A DNA stretch of 51,926 bases from JBLHKS01 sp047620505 (lineage in GTDB: Bacteria > Verrucomicrobiota > Verrucomicrobiia > Verrucomicrobiales > DEV007). Positions 27,581 to 36,437 of this stretch are shown in pieces. The position numbers were made by a program, and so were the translations under genes. The notes beneath the pieces were generated by a model. That model worked only from the letters and a program-made list of their open reading frames with translations. It was not told where the DNA came from and did not search any database. Position 1 is the first letter of the stretch. Each line of letters opens with the position of its first letter. The stretch lies in contig JBLHKS010000026.1 in assembly GCA_047620505.1 (NCBI GenBank), positions 1 through 51,926 on the forward strand, given 5' to 3'.

Positions 27581-28903
27581 TCAGGCGATCAAGCCTTCGA
27601 CCAATTTGCCGCCTTTTACGATCTCGATCGGTCGCGTACCGAACGCCAAAAGCTCTTCGTTGGCGTCGATCCCAAGCTGGTGATAAACCGTGTAGAGGAA
27701 ATCTTCGAGGTTCACCGGATCGCGCGCCGGCTCCGATGCGGTCGCATCCGAAGCTCCGTAAATCTGCCCACGCGTGATGCCGCCGCCAGCGAGGAGCATC
27801 GAGTAAGAACGGGCCCAGTGATCGCGACCGTTGTCTTTGTTCATCTTCGGCGTCCTGCCGAATTCGGTTGTGACCATGAAAAGCGTCGAGTCGAGCAATC
27901 CGCGTTGGTCCAAGTCCGTGACCAGACCCGAAATCGCATGATCCAAGGCGGGAATTTTATCCTCGCAGGTCCCGCGTAAATCCACATGGCAATCCCAACC
28001 GCCATAGTCGATCGAGACGAATCGCACGCCCGATTCGACTAACCGACGTGCCAACAAAAGTCGTTCGTTCACCGCAGCGTTCGAGTTGCGATACTTCAAT
28101 TTGTAGCCGCTGCCGTAGAGCTCTCGAATGTGGTCAGGCTCGTCTTCGAGCGAGAACGCGGCCTGCGTTTCCGCCGAACCTAACAACGTGTAGGCCTGCT
28201 GATAAAAATCGTCCATTGTCGCCAGCGTGTCGTCCTGCGAATCCAGGCTGCGAAGATGGTTCTCGGCGATCTGACGCGCTGATTTTCGGCGTTCAAACTG
28301 CTCGACTGAAACGCTGTCTGGAATCGAGAAATCCTTAACTTTGAATTCGCCTGAAGCTCCCGGATCGGCGCCGGTTTTAAACGCACCGAACTTGCTGCTG
28401 AGATAGCCAGTCCCTCCGGTAAAGCCGTTTAAACCGGGAACAGCGACGTAGGGCGGCAATCCGTTTCGTTGCCCGAAATGTTGAGAGACGACCGCGCCCA
28501 TTTGCGGGTAGTCGATCACGGTCGTCGGCAGGTAGCCGGTGAAAAGATGGTAGGTTGCTTGGCTGTGATCGGGAATTCGGCACTGGCAGCTGCGAACGAC
28601 GGTTAGCTTGTCCGCCACCTTTGCGGTTCGCGCGAAATGTTCGCTGAAAATCTCCCCTGTGTTGGTTTTCGCTACGTTGAATGGGCCGCGATATTCGCCG
28701 GGAGCCTCGGGCTTAGGATCAAAAGACTCCTGCGCTGGAAAGCCCCCGCTGAGGTTCAGGTGGATCAAGCTTTTCGCCGGACCCTCCTTTTTCGACTCGC
28801 CTTCCGCGCGAAGGAGATCGGCCAACGAAAGGCCTAACGCACTGCTCGCGCCGAAGCGGAGCGCTGATCGGCGGGTGAGCGGCGAACTGGATGATGAAGA
28901 CAT
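27581..28903 (-). CDS. DUF1501 protein, module B
   Basis: This 440-residue protein has a twin-arginine leader (TRRSALRFGASSALGLSLA). It shares the conserved blocks of the family with the paralogue at 17204-18583: GGFPAQESFDPKPEAPGEYRGPF, IPDHSQATYHLFTGYLPT, VTTEFGRTPKMN and GRDHWARSYSMLLAGGGI. It belongs to the alkaline phosphatase/sulfatase superfamily, is predicted to be exported folded through Tat, and its substrate is unknown. It follows the sulfatase gene by 15 bp and precedes the PPC gene by 3 bp. Confidence 0.93.
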   Translation of the reverse strand: MSSSSSSPLTRRSALRFGASSALGLSLADLLRAEGESKKEGPAKSLIHLNLSGGFPAQESFDPKPEAPGEYRGPFNVAKTNTGEIFSEHFARTAKVADKLTVVRSCQCRIPDHSQATYHLFTGYLPTTVIDYPQMGAVVSQHFGQRNGLPPYVAVPGLNGFTGGTGYLSSKFGAFKTGADPGASGEFKVKDFSIPDSVSVEQFERRKSARQIAENHLRSLDSQDDTLATMDDFYQQAYTLLGSAETQAAFSLEDEPDHIRELYGSGYKLKYRNSNAAVNERLLLARRLVESGVRFVSIDYGGWDCHVDLRGTCEDKIPALDHAISGLVTDLDQRGLLDSTLFMVTTEFGRTPKMNKDNGRDHWARSYSMLLAGGGITRGQIYGASDATASEPARDPVNLEDFLYTVYHQLGIDANEELLAFGTRPIEIVKGGKLVEGLIA

Positions 28904-28918
28904 GAATTTGAGGAACCT

Positions 28919-30418
28919 CTATTTGTAGTCGGCTTCACTCAAGCTGTTCAGGACAGAAGTTTGCCAGGTGCGAAGCTGAGCGCCTAACTCTTTGGCGACT
29001 TCAGATTCGGTCTCCGCAAGATCTTTCTCTTCGGCTGAGTCGGCCCGGAGATCGAATAACTCGGCTCCGCCCCCGCGCTTGCCCTCGATCACGAGCTTGT
29101 ATCGATTGCCGAGAATCACCCGCGATCCGGCGTAATCTTCCTCGCTGATTTCAGGCTGATGAAAATTGTTAAAGCTGCGAGTCAGCTTGCCGCCAAGGTA
29201 CTTCACGAGCGGAGTCGTTCCCTCCTGAAGCTCAGGATCGATGTAAGGTTTTGGCTTAGGATCGCGGCCGGTGACGCGACTGGCGTTGTAGCTCCAGAAA
29301 CAGATCGGGCTCGGGCGTTCCTCCATTTTTCCGTCGATCAGCGGCGCGAGGCTGACGCCGTCCAAGGGACGATCCGGCAGCGGGGCACCAGCGAGATCGC
29401 ACAGCGTCGGGAGCATGTCGCTGGTCACGCCGTTGACTCCGCTGACGCGTCCAGCCGCGATTTTTGCCGGCCATTCGATCACTCCCGGAACGCGAATCCC
29501 GCCCTCGTACATCAGCGCCTTTTCGCCGCGAAGCGGAGTGTCGACTCGGCCGCTGCTGGGCGGACTTCCGTTGTCCCCGCAGTACCAGAGAACCGTGTTT
29601 TCACGCAGGCCGGCGGATTTTAGACTCTCGCGAAGCTGTCCGATCGACCGGTCCATCGCCGTGATTTCCGCGTAGCGCTCGCGCAAAACATCGCGCAGCG
29701 GACGCGAAGTCGGCTTTCCGGTTTCCATCGAAGTCAGCCTGACTTTCCGCTCCGCGTAAGCCGCAGGCAAGTCATCGTAGAGCGTCAGATCCTTTGGCAA
29801 TCCGCTGTAGGGCTCGTGCGGCGAGCCAAACCAAACGACCGCAAGGAACGGCTTTCCGTCCTCCTTCGCTTGATCGATAAATTTGATGGTTTCGTCGATC
29901 GTAACCTCAGAACCTTCCCCCAGCAGCTGCTCAGGCGGCGCGCCGTTGCGCGAGAAGTGCGGGTCCATTTCGTAGAAGTTGTCATGAGAGACAAATTCGT
30001 GAAAACCCATCGCTTTTGGATTCGTTGGCGAGTCCGCTTTGACCGGGCCGACATGCCACTTGCCGAAGTGGCCACAAACGTAACCGGCGTCCGCCAGGAG
30101 ATGGGCGACCGTGATTTCCTCGGGTCGAATTGACCAACCCGGGCTGAAAGTTCCGCTACGAATCGGATGCCGACCGGTAAGGACACTGGCGCGGGTTGGC
30201 GAGCAACTTGGATGAGCTGAGTAGAAGCGATCGAGCCGCAAACCCGTCGCAGCCATTTCGTCTAGCACTGGAGTTTTTAGGTGAGGATGTCCGTTGTACC
30301 CGGTCTCACTCCAACCGTGGTCATCGCCCATCAGGAGGATGAAATTGGGGCGCTCATCCGCGGCCAACGGCGTGACGAGCAAAACTAGGGCGAGCAGAAG
30401 GTTTCGGAAAATATGCAT
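28919..30418 (-). CDS. secreted type I sulfatase
   Basis: This 499-residue protein has a signal peptide (MHIFRNLLLALVLLVTPLAADE). The metal-binding opening PNFILLMGDDHGW and the sulfatase signature CSPTRASVLTGR (about residues 72-83) are both intact; the Cys would be converted to formylglycine by the maturation enzyme. Further conserved residues are in GHFGKWHVG and in the late block TVLWYCGDNGSPP. It should hydrolyse sulfate esters, probably on a polysaccharide, in the periplasm or outside. As the first gene of the module B operon it ties that module to sulfated-glycan breakdown. Confidence 0.95.
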   Translation of the reverse strand: MHIFRNLLLALVLLVTPLAADERPNFILLMGDDHGWSETGYNGHPHLKTPVLDEMAATGLRLDRFYSAHPSCSPTRASVLTGRHPIRSGTFSPGWSIRPEEITVAHLLADAGYVCGHFGKWHVGPVKADSPTNPKAMGFHEFVSHDNFYEMDPHFSRNGAPPEQLLGEGSEVTIDETIKFIDQAKEDGKPFLAVVWFGSPHEPYSGLPKDLTLYDDLPAAYAERKVRLTSMETGKPTSRPLRDVLRERYAEITAMDRSIGQLRESLKSAGLRENTVLWYCGDNGSPPSSGRVDTPLRGEKALMYEGGIRVPGVIEWPAKIAAGRVSGVNGVTSDMLPTLCDLAGAPLPDRPLDGVSLAPLIDGKMEERPSPICFWSYNASRVTGRDPKPKPYIDPELQEGTTPLVKYLGGKLTRSFNNFHQPEISEEDYAGSRVILGNRYKLVIEGKRGGGAELFDLRADSAEEKDLAETESEVAKELGAQLRTWQTSVLNSLSEADYK

Positions 30419-30476
30419 GACGGTTTCAATTCAACAATTGTCGGAAACACGATCAAGCTCCATCAGAACCTTCAAA

Positions 30477-31154
30477 TCAACCACGATATCGATAGCCAAC
30501 CCCGCGGACGGTCTCGATGATTTTCGGCGAGTCGCGATCGGTTTCGATGCGCTTGCGCAAAAGCGAAATGTGCTGATCGAGCGTTCGCGAATCTGGAAAG
30601 TAGCTCACGCCCCAGCAGCGCCCCAGCAGCTCGTCGCGCGTCACGACTTCGCTCTGCCTTTCTTTTAGTAATATCAGGATGCCGATTTCACGCGGTGACA
30701 GCTCGATCGAATCACCGTTGCGCTCGGCTCGCAGCTCGCGCGGGAAAACGATCAGATCGGAAATTTGGAACGAGCGCCGACCGGTTTTTCCATGCGGAAT
30801 TCGCCGGATTGCGCTGCGGATTCGGGCGAGGAGCTCCTTCTTTCCAAACGGCTTGCGGATGAAATCGTCGGCACCGAGATCAAGGCCGGTTACGACGTCG
30901 GTTTCCTCGTTTTTTGCGGACAGAAATAGGATCGGGATTTCCGAGTCCCGCGTCCGGATCAGGCGGCAGGCTTCGAAGCCGTCCATTTCCGGCATCATGA
31001 TGTCGAGACAAATCAAATCCGGTTTTGACGTTTCCCACTGCTCAACTGCCTGACGACCATTCTCAGTCGCGATGACGGTGAATCCTTCTTTTTCCAACGA
31101 AGAGCTGATGCCTTCCAACGTTATCGGATCGTCTTCGGCGATGAGGATCGTCAT
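30477..31154 (-). CDS. OmpR/PhoB-family response regulator
   Basis: Starting at ATG 31154, which overlaps the kinase stop by four bases, the protein has 225 residues. The receiver domain begins MTILIAEDDPITLEG; the phosphorylated Asp is in LICLDIMMPEMDG, and the Lys is in DDFIRKPFGKKEL. The DNA-binding winged helix (SIELSPREIGILILLKERQS ... IIETVRGVGYRYRG) is the OmpR type. It is the last gene of a four-gene operon with the kinase, a VWA protein and a secretin-like repeat protein, so its regulon presumably includes envelope functions. Confidence 0.96.
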   Translation of the reverse strand: MTILIAEDDPITLEGISSSLEKEGFTVIATENGRQAVEQWETSKPDLICLDIMMPEMDGFEACRLIRTRDSEIPILFLSAKNEETDVVTGLDLGADDFIRKPFGKKELLARIRSAIRRIPHGKTGRRSFQISDLIVFPRELRAERNGDSIELSPREIGILILLKERQSEVVTRDELLGRCWGVSYFPDSRTLDQHISLLRKRIETDRDSPKIIETVRGVGYRYRG

Positions 31155-32698
31155 GATTTTTGTGTCAGTGGCAGGGTGAATTCGAAGATCGCTCCAGTCT
31201 CGCCTGATTCGGGCTCGAGGCAAACCAGCTCGCCTCCCAACCGGCTCGCCATGTCGCGAGCAATGGTCAAACCGAGTCCTGCGCCGCTGACTCCTTCGCT
31301 AAGCGAATCCGATGAGCGGTAGAACGCTTCGAAAACTCGGGAGCGGCGATTTTCCGGGATTCCAGGGCCGCGGTCAGCACAGCGAATCACGATTCCTCTC
31401 TCGGTTTCGCTCAATGTCAGGCCGAGCCACTTGCCGGATTTTGCGTATTTTTCGACGTTGGAAATGAGGTTTGTCAGGATTTGAGCGAGGGCATCGGCGT
31501 CGGTTTCGATCTCCAGATTCGAGTCCAGCTCCAAGTCGATTTTGAATTCCTGCCGACGCAAAGTTGGTCGGAAATTTTCGAGGACAGTTTGGATCGCTTC
31601 GTTGATTTGAACCGTTTCGATTCGGAGTCGGATCTTGCCCTGCTCACGACGGGAAAAAGTCAGGACGTTGTCGACGAGACGCGAGAGACGAGCGGCTTCT
31701 TCGCGCAGTAAGCCGAGTCGGCGGCGGGGTTCGGGAAGATCAGGGCCGAGTTCTTCGGCGGCGAGATCGCCTTGGATCAGGATGTTGGTAATCGGCGTCC
31801 TCAGCTCGTGCGAAACGCTGTTTACGAATGAAACCCGTTGCTCGGAAAGGGCCAGTGCGCGCCGAAATGCGGCCGAGAAGAACAGCGCCGCGATCGCGAC
31901 GACGAAAGCGAGTGCAACGCCGCTAACGAGGAATCCAAGCCGCCATTCGACGATCGCGACCACCGGATCTTGCGACAGCAGCTGCCAACGGCCAAGCGGA
32001 CAGCTCACCGTGAAAACTCGATGGGGAACGAGCGGCTCAGCTGCGTTTTTCGCGTTCGTCCACACGACTTCGGCACGCCCATCGACGAGTTGATCGGCGG
32101 CCCCGTCCTGAGCCGTCAGCAGCGAATCGATTCCGACATTGTTGAGCTGTGGATCGCCAAGCCACTCGCTCATCGCGGCGCGAACTTTGCGTAAATCGAT
32201 CGTCGCGACTTGAACCGAGGAAGACCTCATCCGTTGCCAGAAATAGGCGGTCGATCCTTCGGTGTACACCCATCCTGAGTCTTCACGCAGGCCAGTGAAA
32301 AGTAATGCCGGCGCTAACTGAAAAACCTCGCTGATTTCGTCCGTTGTGGCAAGGCGAGGGACCGGGATCCAGCTCGATTCGATCTCGATTTCCCTCACGT
32401 TTTTTGAATTTCGGGACAGTCCGGAAAGGCGCACGACGCCAATTAACTCGCTGGCGGCGGCTTTGGCGGAAAGGGTGCTGCCACTTCGGAAAAGGCCGAA
32501 CGCTTCCTGAAGATACCGCTCGTAGCGACCCGTCAGGCGATCGACTTCGCGCTGAAGCGAGTCAGCAGCTGCTCGCGCGGGCGAAGCGTTTCGAGTCTGC
32601 ACATTCTCGCGGGTTCGCTGCCCGAAAACCAGCGTTGCCGCAGCAATCGCGAGTGCGATCACGAGGCCGATAACAAGGATTTGAGAAGCCCGATTCAT
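31151..32698 (-). CDS. membrane sensor histidine kinase
   Basis: This 515-residue protein has a first membrane helix near residues 7-26 (ILVIGLVIALAIAAATLVFG). A large periplasmic sensor region of about 230 residues with no recognised domain follows, then a second helix near 260-280 (GFLVSGVALAFVVAIAALFF). The catalytic core has the H-box VSHELRTPITN, N-box LTNLISNVEKYA, G1 CADRGPGIPENR and G2 GAGLGLTIARD. The start overlaps the preceding stop by one base (TAATG) and its own stop overlaps the response regulator start, so the cognate pair is clear. The signal is unknown, but the partners upstream suggest an envelope cue. Confidence 0.96.
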   Translation of the reverse strand: MNRASQILVIGLVIALAIAAATLVFGQRTRENVQTRNASPARAAADSLQREVDRLTGRYERYLQEAFGLFRSGSTLSAKAAASELIGVVRLSGLSRNSKNVREIEIESSWIPVPRLATTDEISEVFQLAPALLFTGLREDSGWVYTEGSTAYFWQRMRSSSVQVATIDLRKVRAAMSEWLGDPQLNNVGIDSLLTAQDGAADQLVDGRAEVVWTNAKNAAEPLVPHRVFTVSCPLGRWQLLSQDPVVAIVEWRLGFLVSGVALAFVVAIAALFFSAAFRRALALSEQRVSFVNSVSHELRTPITNILIQGDLAAEELGPDLPEPRRRLGLLREEAARLSRLVDNVLTFSRREQGKIRLRIETVQINEAIQTVLENFRPTLRRQEFKIDLELDSNLEIETDADALAQILTNLISNVEKYAKSGKWLGLTLSETERGIVIRCADRGPGIPENRRSRVFEAFYRSSDSLSEGVSGAGLGLTIARDMASRLGGELVCLEPESGETGAIFEFTLPLTQKS

Positions 32699-33561
32699 TA
32701 GCGTTGATGGCGAGCTTGCGCGATGTCGGTGATCAGATTTTCGATCGTTTCTTCGCCGTGAAAAACACCTCCGCCAACCTGCTCAAGAAGATCAGCGAGA
32801 ATCGGGCGTGGCGCTTTCGCAAAGCTGATGATGTTAAGCTGAACTTGTCTTCCTTCTGGATTCAGGATGTTCCAGAGCGACAGCATTCCGGCTTGATTGA
32901 CGCCGTCCTGAAGGTCGCAAATGAAGACGATCACCGAGATTGGCTTGTCCTCGACCAACTTCTGAATTTCTTGAATTGGTCCCGAGTTTTCGTTGAGAGT
33001 GCAGCCAACCACCGTGGCTTTCCCGAATCTGGGATAACGCTTTGCAATGAGTCGAGAAACCGTCGCGCTGTGTTTTTTCATGCTTCCTGAAATGTCGACC
33101 AGCACAGCGATTCCTTCGCCGTTTCCCGCCCCCAAGCCGCCGAAGAGTGAGCCAAATCCGCCGCCGCTGCCTCGCTGAATTTTGCCCGGATCCACATTCG
33201 CGCTGAAGGCGGTTCCAAACGAGTTCAGCCGAGTGCCGGTCAGCCTGAGATCCGGAATTGCATCGGGCATTACCGGAATAACGACTGGACTGACTGCGGA
33301 AACCTGAATCGCGGACACAGCCGAAAGGGGAGCCGCTTGCGCCGACGGAGCCGAATCGAGAGACTGCTTGGTCGGACGCGGTTTTTGCGGTTCGTCCGGC
33401 TCGACAGGGACTGCGGAGGCCAGAACCTGAATCGGCGGCGGCTCCGGCGCGCTGTCGCGGACTCCGACGAAGGCGAGGAGCAGACAAATCATCAGGTTCA
33501 GCCCGATGCCGATGACCAACGCTGACGTCAGGCGATCGGCTTTTTTCCGGGGGCGGCTCAT
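32698..33561 (-). CDS. inner-membrane VWA protein with TonB-like N-terminus
   Basis: This 287-residue protein has a short basic cytoplasmic start (MSRPRKKADR), one membrane helix near residues 13-32 and a proline-rich spacer (PEPPPIQVLASAVPVEPDEPQKPRP). This is the same layout as TonB and similar envelope-spanning proteins. A glycine-rich linker (SGGGFGSLFGGLGAGNGEG) leads into a VWA domain with MIDAS motif VLVDISGSM. The VWA part should lie in the periplasm. It is encoded between a secretin-like repeat protein and a histidine kinase with 19-bp and overlapping junctions, suggesting that it acts with them. Function unknown. Confidence 0.8.
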   Translation of the reverse strand: MSRPRKKADRLTSALVIGIGLNLMICLLLAFVGVRDSAPEPPPIQVLASAVPVEPDEPQKPRPTKQSLDSAPSAQAAPLSAVSAIQVSAVSPVVIPVMPDAIPDLRLTGTRLNSFGTAFSANVDPGKIQRGSGGGFGSLFGGLGAGNGEGIAVLVDISGSMKKHSATVSRLIAKRYPRFGKATVVGCTLNENSGPIQEIQKLVEDKPISVIVFICDLQDGVNQAGMLSLWNILNPEGRQVQLNIISFAKAPRPILADLLEQVGGGVFHGEETIENLITDIAQARHQR

Positions 33562-33580
33562 GTCCTTGGTGAGATCGGTT

Positions 33581-34951
33581 TTACTTTACGCGAGGGATCG
33601 TGTCGTCGTGGACGAAGAGGAGAACCTTTTTCGACAAATCGCCGCTTCCGTCGGATTTCGGCGGACTGAAAACTCCGATCAGTTGAGTTGTTCCTCCCGC
33701 GAGTACGTTGGAAGCAGTCAATCGATTGGTATGAAAGAGAGGCATCGTTACGGCGGGAATCCACGCCTGCCCGGCATTGGGAGATTCCTTTCGATAGGAA
33801 ACAAAATCGCGACCGCGCGTGACCCACTCTGGATTGTAGTTCAAATCGTAAAGCGCTCCTTGAGCACCGGCGACTGGGTCGATTTCAAGCATGTATCCCG
33901 AAAGACGCGCTTCCTGAGCCAACGGTTCGCATGCGCCTCCGACGACTTTCGGTTCTTTGATTTCGGAAGCATAAATATGCTCGACAGTTGACCCGGTTTT
34001 CATGCGCTGTCCGCTTTGGGCGCGCGCCACCAACATTTCATGCGAATCGGCCTTGTTCTCTTTCAGCAGCTGCCGGACGGCGGGCCAGGCGGAAGTTGGG
34101 ACGTCAGCGAGTTTTTCGCCGGCCAGCCAGGCATGCCAGTCTGGGGCGTTCAGCTCGATCCACTCGAAGCGAAAGTTCAAGCTGTCCGGGAGTGCTTCGG
34201 TCAATTTGGTAGGCGCGACGAGTTGAATTCCGACGCGCAAAAAGAGAAGAATGCGCTCGGTTTTGGCCTTGTCAGAATCAAACGGCTCAAATTGCGCGAG
34301 CAGGTTGTATTCTTCAGGCTGAACGTTGATCGAAGTCACCACCTTTTGCTGACCGATTAATGGATCGATCACATCGGTCGCAAAGACGCGGATGTTGTCA
34401 CGCGGATCGCGAATGTTTTCGCGCAGATACTTGGTTCGCTCGACTAGAATGTTCAGATTGATCGTGCTGAGATCGGCACCGATCACCGGGTCGACTTCGA
34501 GGGTTAGCCCGCAGTTACGAATCTCGAACGCTTTAGGAAAGGTTGGGCCCTTGGGATCGATATCGAGGACCGAGTGAGCTGTCGGATAAATGAGTTCCAG
34601 AACGGATTCGATCTTCACCCGTTGACCGCTCCTCGCCTGAAGGATAGTTGACTCAATCACCTGAGCCTCGCCAGCCTTGATCAGCGCTTCGACCTCGCTT
34701 CGAATCTCGTCGTCGGAAAGTTTCGAATCGGCGGACCATCGATCGGCCTCGGCTTTCGGCGTCTGGATGAATTCGACGCCGAGCACGACCATTCGCTGAA
34801 CATTTTCGGCGTCAGGTTTCGGGGCCTGTCGAGCGATGTTCTTTTTGAACGGATCTTTGGCGGCTGGTTTTTCCTGGGCGAATGCCAGGCCGATCGAGGC
34901 GATGAAAACTGCGACGACGGAGATGAGGTTGGATGGTCGAATTATCTGCAT
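33581..34951 (-). CDS. secreted protein with duplicated secretin-like unit
   Basis: This 456-residue protein has a signal peptide (about residues 1-25, ending LAFAQ). A unit of roughly 130 residues is present twice. The first copy has ARSGQRVKIESVLELIYPT ... GLTLEVDPVIGADLSTINLN; the second has ARAQSGQRMKTGSTVEHIYAS ... GYMLEIDPVAGAQGALYDLN. The LEVDPVIGADLSTINLN stretch is reminiscent of the strand pattern in the core of secretins, but the pore-forming region and any GspD-type C-terminus are absent. It is the first gene of the two-component operon, 19 bp before the VWA gene. I do not recognise a named family; a periplasmic or outer-membrane-associated role is inference. Confidence 0.75.
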   Translation of the reverse strand: MQIIRPSNLISVVAVFIASIGLAFAQEKPAAKDPFKKNIARQAPKPDAENVQRMVVLGVEFIQTPKAEADRWSADSKLSDDEIRSEVEALIKAGEAQVIESTILQARSGQRVKIESVLELIYPTAHSVLDIDPKGPTFPKAFEIRNCGLTLEVDPVIGADLSTINLNILVERTKYLRENIRDPRDNIRVFATDVIDPLIGQQKVVTSINVQPEEYNLLAQFEPFDSDKAKTERILLFLRVGIQLVAPTKLTEALPDSLNFRFEWIELNAPDWHAWLAGEKLADVPTSAWPAVRQLLKENKADSHEMLVARAQSGQRMKTGSTVEHIYASEIKEPKVVGGACEPLAQEARLSGYMLEIDPVAGAQGALYDLNYNPEWVTRGRDFVSYRKESPNAGQAWIPAVTMPLFHTNRLTASNVLAGGTTQLIGVFSPPKSDGSGDLSKKVLLFVHDDTIPRVK

Positions 34952-35026
34952 GGTCAGGTTCTAGCACACCTTTTCAAACCTTGCGTCAAACCCACTCAAT
35001 TGCTTTGTAAAAGCTACGTAAAACGC

Positions 35027-35779
35027 TCAGCCATCGTAGCCGCTCATCGCTTCGATCATCTCGCTAACCGACTGCTTCAGGCCGATGAAAACGGCTCTGG
35101 AAACGAGGTGATGCCCGATGTTCAGCTCAGCGAGATTCGGGATGCTCAGCAGCGTGGGTAAATTCGTGAGGTTGATTCCGTGGCCGGCGTTGATCTGCAA
35201 ACCCAGCTCGTGTCCGCGCTCAGCGGCGGCTCGGATTCGGGCTAACTCGGCCAAATCGCCTTCGGGCGCGCCGTTCGCGAATGCGCCGGTGTGGAGTTCG
35301 ATCATCTCGGCACCGAGCTCGGCAGAGGCGGCGACCTGATCGAGATCCGGATCGATGAAGAGGCTGATTTTCGCTCCAGCGCCTTGCAGCTGCTGGACGG
35401 TCGCGCGGAGCGAATCGCGATTGGCGACGACGTCGAGCCCGCCTTCGGTCGTGATTTCCTGGCGGTTTTCCGGAACGAGACAGCAGAAATCCGGCTTCGC
35501 GTCGCAGGCGATGGTAACGATTTCGGCTGTGGCGCCGAGTTCCAGATTCAAGTCGATTCCGATCGCCTTGCGCACCGCGTAAACGTCCGCCTTCTGAATG
35601 TGGCGTTGGTCTTCGCGCAGGTGAATCGTGATCGAATCGGCACCCGCGGCTTCGCATTCCCGGGCAGCTTGAAGGAGGTTCGGCTCAGCGTTGTGGGCTT
35701 CGAGCATCGTGGCGTAGCGCGCCTGCCGAAGAGTGGCCACGTGATCGATGTTGACGCCGAGTTTGAGTTTTCTGCTCAT
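35027..35779 (-). CDS. pdxJ: pyridoxine 5'-phosphate synthase
   Basis: This 250-residue protein is the standard length. PdxJ condenses 1-deoxyxylulose 5-phosphate with 3-amino-2-oxopropyl phosphate in the last ring-forming step of vitamin B6 synthesis, in the cytoplasm. The hallmarks are present: KLGVNIDHVATLRQAR at the N-terminus, SITIHLREDQRHIQ, a CCLVPENRQEITTEGGL loop, IDPD, ELHTGAFA and GHGINLTN. It is probably the last gene of an operon with the membrane protein (58 bp upstream) and the Dabb-domain gene. No regulatory site is obvious. Confidence 0.98.
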   Translation of the reverse strand: MSRKLKLGVNIDHVATLRQARYATMLEAHNAEPNLLQAARECEAAGADSITIHLREDQRHIQKADVYAVRKAIGIDLNLELGATAEIVTIACDAKPDFCCLVPENRQEITTEGGLDVVANRDSLRATVQQLQGAGAKISLFIDPDLDQVAASAELGAEMIELHTGAFANGAPEGDLAELARIRAAAERGHELGLQINAGHGINLTNLPTLLSIPNLAELNIGHHLVSRAVFIGLKQSVSEMIEAMSGYDG

Positions 35780-35837
35780 GATAGCCGGAGTTTACATCGG
35801 GCCAGCACCTGCTCAACGCGCAAGTCTGTCAGCACGC

Positions 35838-36404
35838 TTAAAGATAGTCCTCAGGGATCTCCGATTCGGGATCCGGGATGCGCCGGCGGATCGAAAAAAC
35901 CTGCCAGAAATAAATCGTCACGCAGACCAGCCCGGCGAGCAGGCAGATGCCTAACGCGATCCCAAGGACCCAAAGATTTCGGGTCAAGGCGAGGAGCATG
36001 GCGAGGTGGCCGATCGCAGCGGCTCCACAGGCGTAGGTTCCGAATCGACGGCCAAAATCGCTGTCCGGAATTTCGACATCTTCCGGGTCCTGGTCGTCGA
36101 AGTAAGCCTGGAACGCGTCGGCGAGTCGTCCGGTTACGACCCACATCCAGTAGACGCCGAATACCGGAATCATGATCCCCCAGACGGAGCCGAGGGAGAG
36201 CTTTGCGCGATGTTCTTCCGGGACTCGAAACAACGTCATCGTGAACATGAAACCGAGGACGGCGCTGAACGCGGAGAGGAGCGCGAAGAGCATGATCAGC
36301 GCCACAAAAATCATGAAGAACAGCGAATCGCCACCCGACTGCTCTCCGGCAGTAGCGATTGTTTCCGCTACCGCTTCGGTGGTGATTTCAGGGCTGTTCT
36401 GCAT
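35838..36404 (-). CDS. integral membrane protein, unrecognised
   Basis: This 188-residue protein has four or so hydrophobic segments (about 28-58, 70-90, 123-143 and 148-170) and a soluble acidic N-terminus without a signal peptide. Its C-terminus (SIRRRIPDPESEIPEDYL) is probably cytoplasmic. No family is recognised. It lies between the Dabb-domain gene and pdxJ on the same strand. The 33-bp spacer upstream of its ATG contains a full 14-bp copy of the dispersed palindrome (36414-36427). That the frame is a real gene is well supported by its length and hydrophobicity pattern. Confidence 0.75.
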   Translation of the reverse strand: MQNSPEITTEAVAETIATAGEQSGGDSLFFMIFVALIMLFALLSAFSAVLGFMFTMTLFRVPEEHRAKLSLGSVWGIMIPVFGVYWMWVVTGRLADAFQAYFDDQDPEDVEIPDSDFGRRFGTYACGAAAIGHLAMLLALTRNLWVLGIALGICLLAGLVCVTIYFWQVFSIRRRIPDPESEIPEDYL

Positions 36405-36413
36405 CAGAAGTTG

Positions 36414-36427
36414 CCAGCAGCTGCTGG
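36414..36427. repeat. copy of the dispersed palindrome in a 33-bp spacer
   Basis: CCAGCAGCTGCTGG, perfect over 14 bp, occupies much of the spacer 36405-36437, leaving nine bases before the downstream ATG. The ribosome-binding region of the membrane-protein gene therefore overlaps or abuts it. Confidence 0.85.
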
Positions 36428-36437
36428 CGGATCGGCG

